A stretch of 40,874 nucleotides of DNA from Acidimicrobiales bacterium (lineage in GTDB: Bacteria > Actinomycetota > Acidimicrobiia > Acidimicrobiales > Iamiaceae), in the NCBI GenBank assembly GCA_025463985.1, contig JAODBM010000053.1, positions 1 through 40,874 of the forward strand. Reading direction: 5' to 3'. The notes below the pieces were generated by a model that saw only the letters and a program-made list of their open reading frames with translations, had not been told where the DNA came from and did not search any database. This document shows, one piece after another, positions 9,424 to 16,454 of the stretch. The translations under genes were made by a program, and so were the position numbers. Within the stretch, counting starts at the first letter, position 1. Every line of letters begins with the position of its first letter.

Positions 9424-10280
9424 GAGGGGTCCTTCGGGTGGGGGGTGGACGGCAGTTCGGACGGTGCGGCCAGGCGACGGCGATCGCCGTCGAGGCCGTT
9501 CCAGAAGGCCTCGACGCCCCCGAGGATCTCGGCGGCGCCGAGCAGGAAGCGGTCGGGGTCGAAGCCCGGCGCGTGGAAGGCCTCGGCCAGCTCGTCGGCC
9601 GTGTGATCGGCGTGCTGGTCCTCGACCTTGTCGTGCCAGGTCCAGAACGCGAGTGGCAGCTCGGGGCACGTGCGCTGTTTGAACGCCTCGAGCCCCGCGA
9701 TCAGCTCCTTCCAGAAGCCGGCCGCGGCCCAGTGCTCGACGGCGTAGCTCGCGCCCTCCGCGACCGACCCTTCGTCCGAGCCGTAGAGGCGCAGCAGCTC
9801 ATCGCAGAAGAACGCGGTGGCGGGCGTGGCGTGGCGCCGCTTGCCGAGATCGTCGAAGCCCAAGCCCAGCGGCGCGCCGAAGCGCAGCAGCCACTCGAAG
9901 TGCGCGGCGCCGAAGCGGAAGCGGCCACCGTCGACGGTGCCTTCGGTGGAGACGAGGGTCGGGTCGACGCCTTCGGGCGCGGCGCCGGCGCTCGACGACC
10001 GGAACACGACCCCGAGCTCGTTGAGCAAGATCTCCTTGCCGGCGCGGTAGGCATCGAGCGTGGGCGCGTTGATGACCTTGCGCAGCTGCGCCTCGATGAA
10101 CAGGTGGCTGAACACCGAGAACTGCACGGTGAGGTGCACCACGTCGTCGAACGTCGCGTCGCCCTCGGCGAACCATCTCGTGTAGTGGTTCTCGGTGACG
10201 ATCGGGTGGTTGCCGACGAGGTCGTCGATCCGCCGGCGGAACGTCTCGAGGTCGAGCTGGGGCGCAGAGAGGACCGTCAT
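9420..10280 (-). CDS. Haem-oxygenase-fold iron-containing protein (HDO/TenA-like) of the tyrosine operon
   Basis: A 286-residue all-helical protein resembling the iron-containing redox enzyme/haem-oxygenase-like family. Likely metal ligands are E88 (LLNELG), H127 (AAHFEWLLRFGAPLGL), E182-H183 (YAVEHWAA) and the HxxxExxH set H216, E220, H223 (WHDKVEDQH). Relatives with this pattern are dinuclear-iron oxidases/oxygenases (UndA, SznF type) or TenA/PqqC-like enzymes; the actual reaction here is unknown. It is first in a leftward operon with hppD and the FAH-family gene, and its stop overlaps the hppD start. The divergent Lrp/AsnC gene is the probable regulator. A tail after about residue 265 looks disordered. 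Confidence 0.8.
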   Translation of the reverse strand: MTVLSAPQLDLETFRRRIDDLVGNHPIVTENHYTRWFAEGDATFDDVVHLTVQFSVFSHLFIEAQLRKVINAPTLDAYRAGKEILLNELGVVFRSSSAGAAPEGVDPTLVSTEGTVDGGRFRFGAAHFEWLLRFGAPLGLGFDDLGKRRHATPATAFFCDELLRLYGSDEGSVAEGASYAVEHWAAAGFWKELIAGLEAFKQRTCPELPLAFWTWHDKVEDQHADHTADELAEAFHAPGFDPDRFLLGAAEILGGVEAFWNGLDGDRRRLAAPSELPSTPHPKDPS

Positions 10281-10369
10281 GCGTGTGCACCTCCGTGACG
10301 AAAGGCGAACGCCCGCCGCGGATCGGGCGAGTTGTCGCCGTAAGTCTCGGAGCCGCCGCGCAAGTGGTC

Positions 10370-10429
10370 AAATGTTTCGACAACAAGTGGACAACATGTC
10401 TGATGATCTGGCCAAAACGATGTACATTT
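10370..10429. promoter_or_regulatory. Candidate Lrp/AsnC operator in the divergent region
   Basis: The intergenic stretch between the operon start (10280) and the regulator start (10435) is locally AT-richer than its surroundings. It contains an AAATGT half site at 10370-10375 and its complement ACATTT at 10424-10429; the right one is part of the palindrome ATGTACAT (10420-10427). Between them two GACAACA-type repeats occur near 10378 and 10390. Spaced, degenerate inverted half sites of this kind are usual for Lrp-family proteins. The assignment is inference. Confidence 0.35.
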
Positions 10430-10434
10430 CGCCC

Positions 10435-10929
10435 ATGTTGCCCATCGGAATCGACGAGCTGGATGCCCGCCTCCTCTTGGCGCTGAGCGAGACCCCGCGT
10501 GCCGGCGTGATGGAGTTGGCCCGACAGCTCCAGGTGGCCCGTGGAACGGTACAGGCCCGGCTCGACAAGCTGCAGGCTCGGGGCGTGGTGACCGGGTTCG
10601 GGCCGGACCTCCATGTGGCCACGCTCGGCTACGAGGTGACCGCCTTCGTCACGATGGAGATCGCGCAGGGCCGCCTCGACGATGTGATCGCTCATCTGCA
10701 GAACATCCCGGAGGTCATCGAGGCCCACTCGACGACCGGGCCCGGCGACCTGCACTGCCGCATCGCGGCACGCACCAACGAGCATCTCCAAGCGGTGCTG
10801 ACCCAGGTGCTCGAGGTCTCGGGCATCGCGCGCACCACAACGCAGATCGCGCTGACCGAGCAGATCCGCTTCCGAGTCCTTCCGCTGGTCGAGCAGCTCG
10901 TGCGCCCGCGTCCCCGTCGCCAGCGCTGA
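10435..10929 (+). CDS. Lrp/AsnC-family transcriptional regulator
   Basis: A 164-residue feast/famine regulator. The N-terminal winged helix (about 7-60) reads IDELDARLLLALSETPRAGVMELARQL with recognition helix VARGTVQARLDKLQARGVV. The C-terminal RAM effector domain (about 70-145) includes IPEVIEAHSTTGPGDLHCRI, the usual ligand-binding beta-alpha-beta unit. It is divergent from the hppD operon, and such regulators commonly sense the amino or aromatic acid degraded next door, so tyrosine/phenylalanine or a keto-acid derivative is a reasonable effector (inference). ATG 10435 is the closest start to the domain; in-frame ATGs at 10396 and 10420 are alternatives. It ends 62 bases before a tRNA gene. 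Confidence 0.92.
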   Translation: MLPIGIDELDARLLLALSETPRAGVMELARQLQVARGTVQARLDKLQARGVVTGFGPDLHVATLGYEVTAFVTMEIAQGRLDDVIAHLQNIPEVIEAHSTTGPGDLHCRIAARTNEHLQAVLTQVLEVSGIARTTTQIALTEQIRFRVLPLVEQLVRPRPRRQR

Positions 10930-10991
10930 ACCGCGCCGGGGACGAATCAGCGTCTGGGCCCCTCGGGAGGGCCGCTATGGTGGCCGCTCCC

Positions 10992-11063
10992 GGCCGCGTG
11001 GCCGAGTGGCTTAGGCAAGGGCCTGCAAAGCCCTGTACGGGGGTTCGATTCCCCCCGCGGCCT
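10992..11063 (+). tRNA. tRNA-Cys (anticodon GCA)
   Basis: A 72-nt cloverleaf can be folded by eye. The acceptor stem GGCCGCG pairs with CGCGGCC (11056-11062). The anticodon stem AGGGC/GCCCT encloses the loop CTGCAAA with anticodon GCA. The T stem GGGGG/CCCCC encloses TTCGATT. The discriminator at 11063 is T, the base expected for cysteine tRNAs. The 3-prime CCA is not encoded. Confidence 0.95.
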
Positions 11064-11072
11064 CCGGGAGCG

Positions 11073-11086
11073 TGTTCATAGGAACA
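11073..11086. repeat. Short inverted repeat after tRNA-Cys
   Basis: TGTTC (11073-11077) and GAACA (11082-11086) flank ATAG. It lies 9 bases beyond the tRNA and could be a weak hairpin involved in ending or trimming the tRNA transcript. There is no T-run. Confidence 0.3.
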
Positions 11087-11107
11087 TGCAGCTTGGGTTC
11101 AGGAGTT

Positions 11108-11145
11108 GGGGTCGAAATCGCTCCCATGGGTGCGATCTCGACCCC
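11108..11145. repeat. 38-bp near-perfect palindrome downstream of tRNA-Cys
   Basis: The arms 11108-11121 and 11132-11145 match over 14 bp with a single mismatch, which becomes a G-U pair in minus-strand RNA. The centre 11122-11131 contains CCCATGGG, so symmetry continues to the midpoint with only one further mismatch. It lies between tRNA-Cys and the convergent PNPOx-family gene, 51 bases past the stop of that gene. A bidirectional terminator hairpin is the simplest reading, though neither side has a T-tract. A recombination or protein-binding site is the alternative. Confidence 0.6.
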
Positions 11146-11196
11146 GACTATCCAGGACACGACGGCAGCGAGATCCGGGCCCGGATGTGCGTCAGA

Positions 11197-11712
11197 TCAC
11201 ACCGAGGTCGGGTCTTGGGCCATGCTTTTGGACGGGCCAACGGTCGTCGCCCTGCTCCCGCTCTTCTTGCGGAAGTCCCAGCTGACGACCTTCTCAGGGG
11301 CGACACGCAGCCAGGCGTGGCGGCCGTCGTGAAAGATCTGCCCGCCGGCGTACTTGTCGGCGTAGAGCTGCTCGGGAGCGTCGAGCTCGGGCACGGCTTC
11401 GCCCGTGCGCGGCACCTCGCCGACGGGCACCCCCACACCCCGGATCTCGACGCCCCGGAGCTCGGCGAAGTTGTCGCCAGCGTCGATGACGACGCTGATC
11501 CGGTGGTCGCGCTGCAGGTCGGTCCACCGCTGGCTGCGGACGATCGACGTCAGCCACAGGGCCCGGCCATCCCACGCGAACCAGAGTGGGGTGACGTGCG
11601 GTGATCCGTCGCCGTCCACCGTCGCCACCCGGCACGTTCGCTCCGCCGCGAGGAAGGCATCGAGCTCTGCCGGATCCATCGCGATCTTGGCGCCGCGTCG
11701 TTGGGACTTCAT
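11197..11712 (-). CDS. Pyridoxamine 5-phosphate oxidase-fold (FMN/F420-binding) protein
   Basis: A 171-residue split-barrel flavin- or F420-binding protein. Typical elements are the helix AELDAFLAAERTCRVATV, the strand pair GSPHVTPLWFAWDGRALWLTS, RSQRWTDLQRDHRISVVIDAG and the closing WLRVAPEKVVSWDF. It belongs to the broad PNPOx-like/FDOR superfamily of small oxidoreductases; cofactor and substrate cannot be decided by eye. It is the last gene of the leftward catabolic operon, starting 10 bases after the TetR gene, so it is probably expressed with the dehydrogenases upstream. The 38-bp palindrome follows its stop. Confidence 0.85.
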   Translation of the reverse strand: MKSQRRGAKIAMDPAELDAFLAAERTCRVATVDGDGSPHVTPLWFAWDGRALWLTSIVRSQRWTDLQRDHRISVVIDAGDNFAELRGVEIRGVGVPVGEVPRTGEAVPELDAPEQLYADKYAGGQIFHDGRHAWLRVAPEKVVSWDFRKKSGSRATTVGPSKSMAQDPTSV

Positions 11713-11722
11713 GTCGTCTCCT

Positions 11723-12412
11723 TCACAGCAGGCGGAGCCGTGCGGCGCCGACCGCGCCGGCGTCGCGCAGGCGCCGGATCGTCGCCGCCGACGCGGGGGC
11801 AGCCAGGAAGCCGGCCATCGCGTCGAAGAGCGAGTTGGCGAAGACCTCGAACGGCATCACCTCGACGCTGCTTGCGACCGCCCGTTCCCGGTCGGCGGCG
11901 GCGTGCATGCACAGCGCCTGCCCCTCGTTGATGCGGAGCGGGCGAAGCGACTCATCGAGGTGGGCGAGGAGGCGGTGCAGATCCCGCCGGAACTCCTCGT
12001 TGGACCGGAGCCCGTCGGCCGGCAGGTCCAGCAGGTCCGGTACCGATGCGAGGTCCATGCGCTGGATCTGCTCGATGAACGATACGTAGTGGTTGTCGGT
12101 GGCTTCGGCCATCGTGAGGACCGGGAGGAAGTGGGCCTCGAACCGGGACCGGAGGTCGTCGGGGTCGCAGCGGGCCGCCAGCAACCTGCGTTCGCTGATG
12201 ATCTGCGGCAAGCGGTGCCGGAAGATCGCGGCGATGAGCCCGTGCTTCGTGCCGAAGTGGTAATGCACCGCCGAGTTGTTGCTCGACCCCGCTTCGGCGG
12301 CGATCTGGCGTAGGGAGACCCCGTCGATGCCGTGCCGGGCGAAGAGGCGCTCGGCCGCGAGGACGAGCCGGAGCGCGCTGGCCGAGGGTACGGGGGCGTC
12401 ACCGCTGGTCAC
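11723..12412 (-). CDS. TetR-family transcriptional regulator (operon-internal)
   Basis: A 229-residue regulator from GTG 12412. The N-terminal helix-turn-helix (about 12-60) reads LVLAAERLFARHGIDGVSLRQIAAEAGS followed by NNSAVHYHFGTKHGLIAAIF, a standard TetR DNA-binding domain; the large C-terminal domain is ligand-binding and unrecognised. The HYHF variant with N-N-S-A resembles regulators of fatty-acid/aromatic catabolism genes. It lies between the 3-hydroxyisobutyrate-dehydrogenase-like gene (46-base gap) and the PNPOx-like gene, that is, inside the operon it probably controls. The likely operator is the AAGTCG-AA-CGACTT palindrome at 16390, upstream of the first gene (inference). Confidence 0.9.
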   Translation of the reverse strand: MTSGDAPVPSASALRLVLAAERLFARHGIDGVSLRQIAAEAGSSNNSAVHYHFGTKHGLIAAIFRHRLPQIISERRLLAARCDPDDLRSRFEAHFLPVLTMAEATDNHYVSFIEQIQRMDLASVPDLLDLPADGLRSNEEFRRDLHRLLAHLDESLRPLRINEGQALCMHAAADRERAVASSVEVMPFEVFANSLFDAMAGFLAAPASAATIRRLRDAGAVGAARLRLL

Positions 12413-12458
12413 GGCGGCCCAGCCTGCCACGGGCCGTCGCGGGGCACGCGCGGGATCG

Positions 12459-13295
12459 TCACGCCTGGCTCGAGCGGCGGGAGACGCCCATGCGCTCGAG
12501 GGTCCGGTCGGCGGCCAACAGCAGGAGGCCGTCAGTGAGATGCGCCCGGTCCACGAGGATGCCGACGTCCTTCGCCAGGAGCGCGCCGGCGAACGCGGCC
12601 AGGCCACCCAGGTCGAAGCCGTTTCCGGCGAGGACCTCAGCGGCGTAGCTGCGCCCGCTGCCGGCCGACAGGATCGCGGCCACTGACTGCTGGTCGAGCC
12701 GACGTGCTGCCGCGAGCTCGAACACCTCAGCGGCGAGGGCGAGCTGAGCGGCAAAGACGGTGTTGTTGAGGACCTTCGCCTCCTGGCCGGCACCGAGCGG
12801 GCCGACATGGAGGACCGGCTCGCCGAAGGTCGAGAGCACCGGGCGGCACCGCTCGACCACGTCGGCCGGTCCACCGACCATGACGAGCAGCTGGCCGGCG
12901 GCGGCCTTGTGGCCACCGCCGCTGACCGGTGCGTCGATGACGTGCAGATGGGGGAAGTCGTCCTGCAGCCGCAGGCACGTCGCCGGGTGCACCGTGCTGT
13001 GCACGATGACGACCGACCCGTCGGCCATCGACGCGAGGACGCCGGCGGGGCCGCGCAGCACGTCGTCGACGTCGGCGTCGTCGACGACGCAGACCCCGAG
13101 CACGTCAGCCGCGGCACCGAGCCCGGCGGGACTTGCCGCGATCGCCGCCCGCGTATCGGCGAACGGCCCGAGCGATTCGAGGCGCCGCGCCCACAGGGTG
13201 GTGGCGTATCCGGCCTCGACGATCCGGCGGGCCATCGGGCCGCCCTGGCTGCCGAGGCCGACGAAGCCGACCCGGAGGTCGCTCGGCGGGGTCAT
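12459..13295 (-). CDS. NAD(P)-dependent 3-hydroxyisobutyrate dehydrogenase-family oxidoreductase
   Basis: A 278-residue beta-hydroxyacid dehydrogenase. The Rossmann loop is VGFVGLGSQGGPMARRI (GLGSQG at 13-18), the substrate loop DAPVSGG lies at 121-127, and the catalytic lysine K174 sits in GQEAKVLNN (GxxxKxxxN). The C-terminal all-helical domain ends with AKDVGILVDRAHLTDGLLLLA. Family members oxidise 3-hydroxyisobutyrate, tartronate semialdehyde or 6-phosphogluconate-like hydroxy acids; the residues visible do not select one. The ATG overlaps the stop of the upstream CMD-like gene by 4 bases (13292-13295), so expression is coupled. Confidence 0.9.
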   Translation of the reverse strand: MTPPSDLRVGFVGLGSQGGPMARRIVEAGYATTLWARRLESLGPFADTRAAIAASPAGLGAAADVLGVCVVDDADVDDVLRGPAGVLASMADGSVVIVHSTVHPATCLRLQDDFPHLHVIDAPVSGGGHKAAAGQLLVMVGGPADVVERCRPVLSTFGEPVLHVGPLGAGQEAKVLNNTVFAAQLALAAEVFELAAARRLDQQSVAAILSAGSGRSYAAEVLAGNGFDLGGLAAFAGALLAKDVGILVDRAHLTDGLLLLAADRTLERMGVSRRSSQA

Positions 13296-14089
13296 CGCTC
13301 GGCCAGACCGGCGTCGCATGCCGACGCGAAGACGAGGTCGTCGAGCCGGCGGCCGAGGGCCCAGCCGAGGTAGACGGCGTAGTGGACGACGAGCTCCTGC
13401 AGCTCCTGATAGGTGAGCTCCTCCATGGCGAGCGCGGCGCGGAGGTGCTCTGCGGCCTCCTCGTCCACGCCCGCAGAGGCCGCGCAGCAGATGCTGATGA
13501 TGCGCCGGTCGCGGCGGGTCAGGTGCTTCTCGCGCGTCCAGATCTCGCCGTACAGGAAGTCCAGGTAGGACCGGCCCCGGAACGCCGTGGACGCCGGTGG
13601 GCTGGGGAGCCCGTGGACCGCGAGGTAGGCAGCGTCGCCGCGCTGACGACGGGTGTCGTCGTCGACCGGGTCGACCCACGGCTCGAAGTCGTGCTGCTCG
13701 AGCGGCTGGTCGCGCTCCTCGGACAGCCGGAGCGCCGCCATCATGCCGTGCATGCTCAGCACCGACGCCTTGGGCCAGCCGAGCTGCGTGCCGAAGTGCA
13801 GCACGAACTCGTCGAGCTCGGCGTAGGTCAGGTCGTCGCTGTGGAGCGCGGCCCACACGTGGGTCTCGATCGGGGTGATGGCCCCCGCCGCACCGACGCA
13901 GGACAAGGTGATGAACCGGCGATCCCGGGCTGTGAGCACGCCTCGCCGCCACATCTCGCCGAACACGAACCCGATGACTCCCGTCTCGATATAGGCGCCG
14001 TTGGGCTCGGGACTGGGCGAGGTCATGATCCGCTCGTACTCGGCCCGGGCCGCGGCGCGCCGTTCCTCGGGGGTGCTGCGCTCGCTCAC
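13292..14089 (-). CDS. Tandem carboxymuconolactone decarboxylase-like protein
   Basis: A 265-residue protein with two CMD-type helical domains. The first (about 35-125) reads GEMWRRGVLTARDRRFITLSC...THVWAALHSDDLTYAELDEFVLHFG, the second (about 175-260) GEIWTREKHLTRRDRRIISICC...AEHLRAALAMEELTYQELQELVVHYAVYLGW. Neither has the AhpD CxxC disulfide, so peroxidase activity is unlikely. CMD folds decarboxylate gamma-carboxymuconolactone or act as isomerase/hydratase-like proteins in alicyclic degradation; here the substrate is unknown. The fused double domain may replace the usual homo-oligomer packing. GTG 14089 follows AAGGGAGAG. Confidence 0.85.
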   Translation of the reverse strand: MSERSTPEERRAAARAEYERIMTSPSPEPNGAYIETGVIGFVFGEMWRRGVLTARDRRFITLSCVGAAGAITPIETHVWAALHSDDLTYAELDEFVLHFGTQLGWPKASVLSMHGMMAALRLSEERDQPLEQHDFEPWVDPVDDDTRRQRGDAAYLAVHGLPSPPASTAFRGRSYLDFLYGEIWTREKHLTRRDRRIISICCAASAGVDEEAAEHLRAALAMEELTYQELQELVVHYAVYLGWALGRRLDDLVFASACDAGLAER

Positions 14090-14108
14090 GTTCTGACTCT
14101 CCCTTCAC

Positions 14109-14909
14109 TCATTCCTGCTCGCCGATCATCCGTTGCAGGTACGCCTCGGGATCGGCGGCTCGTTCCCGGAGCTCCTGGTGGATCTCCGGCGCCGTGACCA
14201 CGAGGAAGGCCCCCGAGGCGACCGCATCAGCCACCAGCTCGCCGACAGCCTCGGGTTCGACGAGCGGGTGCTGCGGAGCCCGGGGCGACGTGTGCTCCCC
14301 ATAGACGGTGATCTGCTCGAGGATGTTGGTGATGACGCCCGAGGGGCAGAGGCAGGTCACGCCGACGCCCTTTGGTGCCAGGTAGAGGGCCAGGGCCTCG
14401 GACAGGCCGACCACCGCGTGCTTGCTCGCGACGTAGGGCAGCCGATCGAAGCCGTACGCAAGGAGCCCCGAGGCCGACGACGTGTTCACCACGTGGCCGC
14501 GCCCTTGGGCGATCAGGTGGGGCAGGAAGACAAGGTTGCTGCGGGCGATGCTCAGGAGGTTCAGGTCGACGACGCGCTCCCACGCCTCCAGTGGCAGCGA
14601 CTCCGGCGCCCCCATCGCCAGCACGCCGACGTTGTTCATCACCAGGTCCAAGCGGCCGAACCGGTCGAGGCATCGGTCCCGAAGCGCGGCGAGGTCCTCC
14701 TTGCGCGCGACGTCGACCCCGAGGCTGACCGCGTCGCCGCCGGCGGCCCGCACCAGCGAGGCCGTGTCCTCAGCCCGCTCACCATCGAGGTCGCTCGCGA
14801 CGATCCGGCACCCACGGGCGGCGAGCGAGACGGCGGTGGCGCGGCCGATCCCGCTCCCCGCGCCGGTCAGGACCGCCGCCGCGCCCGACAGGTCCAACGG
14901 CACGCTCAT
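14109..14909 (-). CDS. Short-chain dehydrogenase/reductase
   Basis: A 266-residue classical SDR. The nucleotide motif TGAGSGIG is at 15-22, the NNVG structural motif at 92-95, and the catalytic Ser (NTSS, 144/145), Tyr 159 and Lys 163 (YVASK) are intact. An Asp after the second strand (IVASDLDG) suggests NAD(H) preference. It probably oxidises an alcohol to a ketone, or the reverse, in the pathway of this operon. Its ATG overlaps the stop of the aldehyde dehydrogenase gene by 4 bases (14906-14909), and the CMD-like gene follows after 19 bases. The C-terminal region beyond PSGVITN is longer than the minimum and may shape the substrate pocket. Confidence 0.92.
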   Translation of the reverse strand: MSVPLDLSGAAAVLTGAGSGIGRATAVSLAARGCRIVASDLDGERAEDTASLVRAAGGDAVSLGVDVARKEDLAALRDRCLDRFGRLDLVMNNVGVLAMGAPESLPLEAWERVVDLNLLSIARSNLVFLPHLIAQGRGHVVNTSSASGLLAYGFDRLPYVASKHAVVGLSEALALYLAPKGVGVTCLCPSGVITNILEQITVYGEHTSPRAPQHPLVEPEAVGELVADAVASGAFLVVTAPEIHQELRERAADPEAYLQRMIGEQE

Positions 14910-16369
14910 GCGATCGCCACCGCCTTGGTCCGTACGAACTCCAGCAGCCCCTCGAGGCCGCCCTCACGACCGAAGCCGGAGATCCCGACGCCGCCGAAGG
15001 GAAGCTCGCAGCCGGTCACCGGCGATGCGCCGTTGACGTAGACGCCACCGGCCTCCAGCCGCGGCACCAGCCGGTTGATGCGGGCCACGTCGTTCGTCCA
15101 GAGGTAGGCCGCGAGCCCGTAGGACGTCCCGTTCGCGATCTGCAGCCCCTCCTCCTCGGTCTCGAAGCGCATCAGGCAGAGCACCGGCCCGAACACCTCC
15201 ACCTGGCCGAGCTCGCTGGCCGGATCGACGTCCCCGAAGACCGTCGGCTCGACGTACCAGCCGGCGGCCAGATCCCCGCGAGGTGCACCGCCGCCCGTCA
15301 GCAGCTTGGCGGTGCCCTCGGTCCGGGCTCGCTCGACCATGCCCAAGATGCGCTCCTGAGCGGCACGGGTGACGACCGGTCCCATGCCGGTGGCCGGCAT
15401 GAACGGATCGCCAAGGGTGATGTCTCGCGTGAAGGCCACGACCTTCTCGGCCAGCTCGTCGTAGACGCTGCTGTGCGCGACCAGACGGGTTGCCAGAGCG
15501 CACCCCTGGCCGGCGAGGGTCTGGTGTACCGACGCGGTCGCGATGAACGCGACTGCATCGAGATCGGCGTCGGGGAAGACGAGGCTGGCCGACTTGCCGC
15601 CGAGCTCGAGCACTGCCGGCTTCAGGTGCTCGGCGCACGTGGCGAGGATCTTTCGGGCGGCGATCGGGCCGCCGGTGAAGCTGATCTTCTGGACCAGCGG
15701 GTGACGGACGAGGGCCTCACCGGCTTCGGCCGTGCCGGGCAGAACGTTCACGACGCCGGGCGGGATGCCGGCCTCACGGACGAGCGCCATGAAGTGCTCC
15801 ATCGCGTAGGGCGTGAGCTCGGACGGCTTGACCACCACGGTGTTGCCCGCTGCGAGGGCCGGCATGACCTTCATGCCCACCGAGACCAGCGGGCCGTTCC
15901 AGGTGATGATGATCCCGACGACGCCATAGGGCTCAGGGGCGGTGTAGGCGAGCTCGCGGCCGTGGGCGGGCGACGAGGTCACACGACCTTCGATCTTGTC
16001 GGCCCAGCCGGCGTAGTAGCGGGCGTAGTCGACCACGGACGTCGCCGTGAAGTGCGCGATGCCATAGGTCATCCCGTTGTCGAGCACCGACAGGCGCGCC
16101 AGCTCGTCCTTCGCCGCGTCGAGCAGGTCGGCCAGGCGCACGAGAGCGTCTCGGCGCTGCCACGGTGTCCATGTCCGCCAGATCTCGAACGCGGCGCGGG
16201 CCGCCTGCACGGCATCGTCGACATCGGCGGCCCCGGCCAGCGGCACCGGGCCCTGCTCCTCGCCGTTGGCCGGGTAGACGTGCTGGTGCACACCTCCCCC
16301 GCCCGTGCTGCGCTGCTCATCGCCGATGTGCAGGTGCACTTCGGGCACCGTGCGATCGAACGTCCCCAC
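14906..16369 (-). CDS. Aldehyde dehydrogenase (NAD(P)-dependent)
   Basis: A 487-residue ALDH-superfamily enzyme oxidising an aldehyde to its acid. The catalytic cysteine is C290 (GQGCALATR), the general base E255 (LELGGKSASL), the oxyanion Asn is in TWNGP (N159 region) and the cofactor loop is KISFTGGPIAARK. Length and motif order are complete. It is the first gene of the leftward operon and therefore closest to the divergent promoter region with the AAGTCG/CGACTT palindrome. The substrate is not readable; the N-terminal 40 residues with several His are less conserved. The next gene overlaps by 4 bases. Confidence 0.95.
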   Translation of the reverse strand: MGTFDRTVPEVHLHIGDEQRSTGGGGVHQHVYPANGEEQGPVPLAGAADVDDAVQAARAAFEIWRTWTPWQRRDALVRLADLLDAAKDELARLSVLDNGMTYGIAHFTATSVVDYARYYAGWADKIEGRVTSSPAHGRELAYTAPEPYGVVGIIITWNGPLVSVGMKVMPALAAGNTVVVKPSELTPYAMEHFMALVREAGIPPGVVNVLPGTAEAGEALVRHPLVQKISFTGGPIAARKILATCAEHLKPAVLELGGKSASLVFPDADLDAVAFIATASVHQTLAGQGCALATRLVAHSSVYDELAEKVVAFTRDITLGDPFMPATGMGPVVTRAAQERILGMVERARTEGTAKLLTGGGAPRGDLAAGWYVEPTVFGDVDPASELGQVEVFGPVLCLMRFETEEEGLQIANGTSYGLAAYLWTNDVARINRLVPRLEAGGVYVNGASPVTGCELPFGGVGISGFGREGGLEGLLEFVRTKAVAIA

Positions 16370-16389
16370 CGGCTCCCCCGTCTCCGTTT

Positions 16390-16420
16390 AAGTCGAACGA
16401 CTTGCAATTCAAGTTCCTTG
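16390..16420. promoter_or_regulatory. Operator-like palindromes between ALDH and SDR operons
   Basis: A 14-bp inverted repeat AAGTCG-AA-CGACTT lies at 16390-16403, and a second small one, CAAG-TTC-CTTG, at 16410-16420. They lie 21 bases upstream of the leftward ALDH start and within 65 bases of the rightward SDR start. This is the expected location and symmetry for a TetR-type operator; the operon-encoded TetR at 11723 is the best candidate ligand (inference). Confidence 0.6.
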
Positions 16421-16454
16421 ACTTCGCCACAGTTGCCGTGCTCCTGTCAACCCC

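Noticed and set aside
10992-11063. tRNA-Cys as an integration attachment site for a genomic island
   Set aside because: No integrase, no second copy of the tRNA 3-prime end was noticed in the window, and no transposase is present. The idea is kept only as a question under the palindrome finding.
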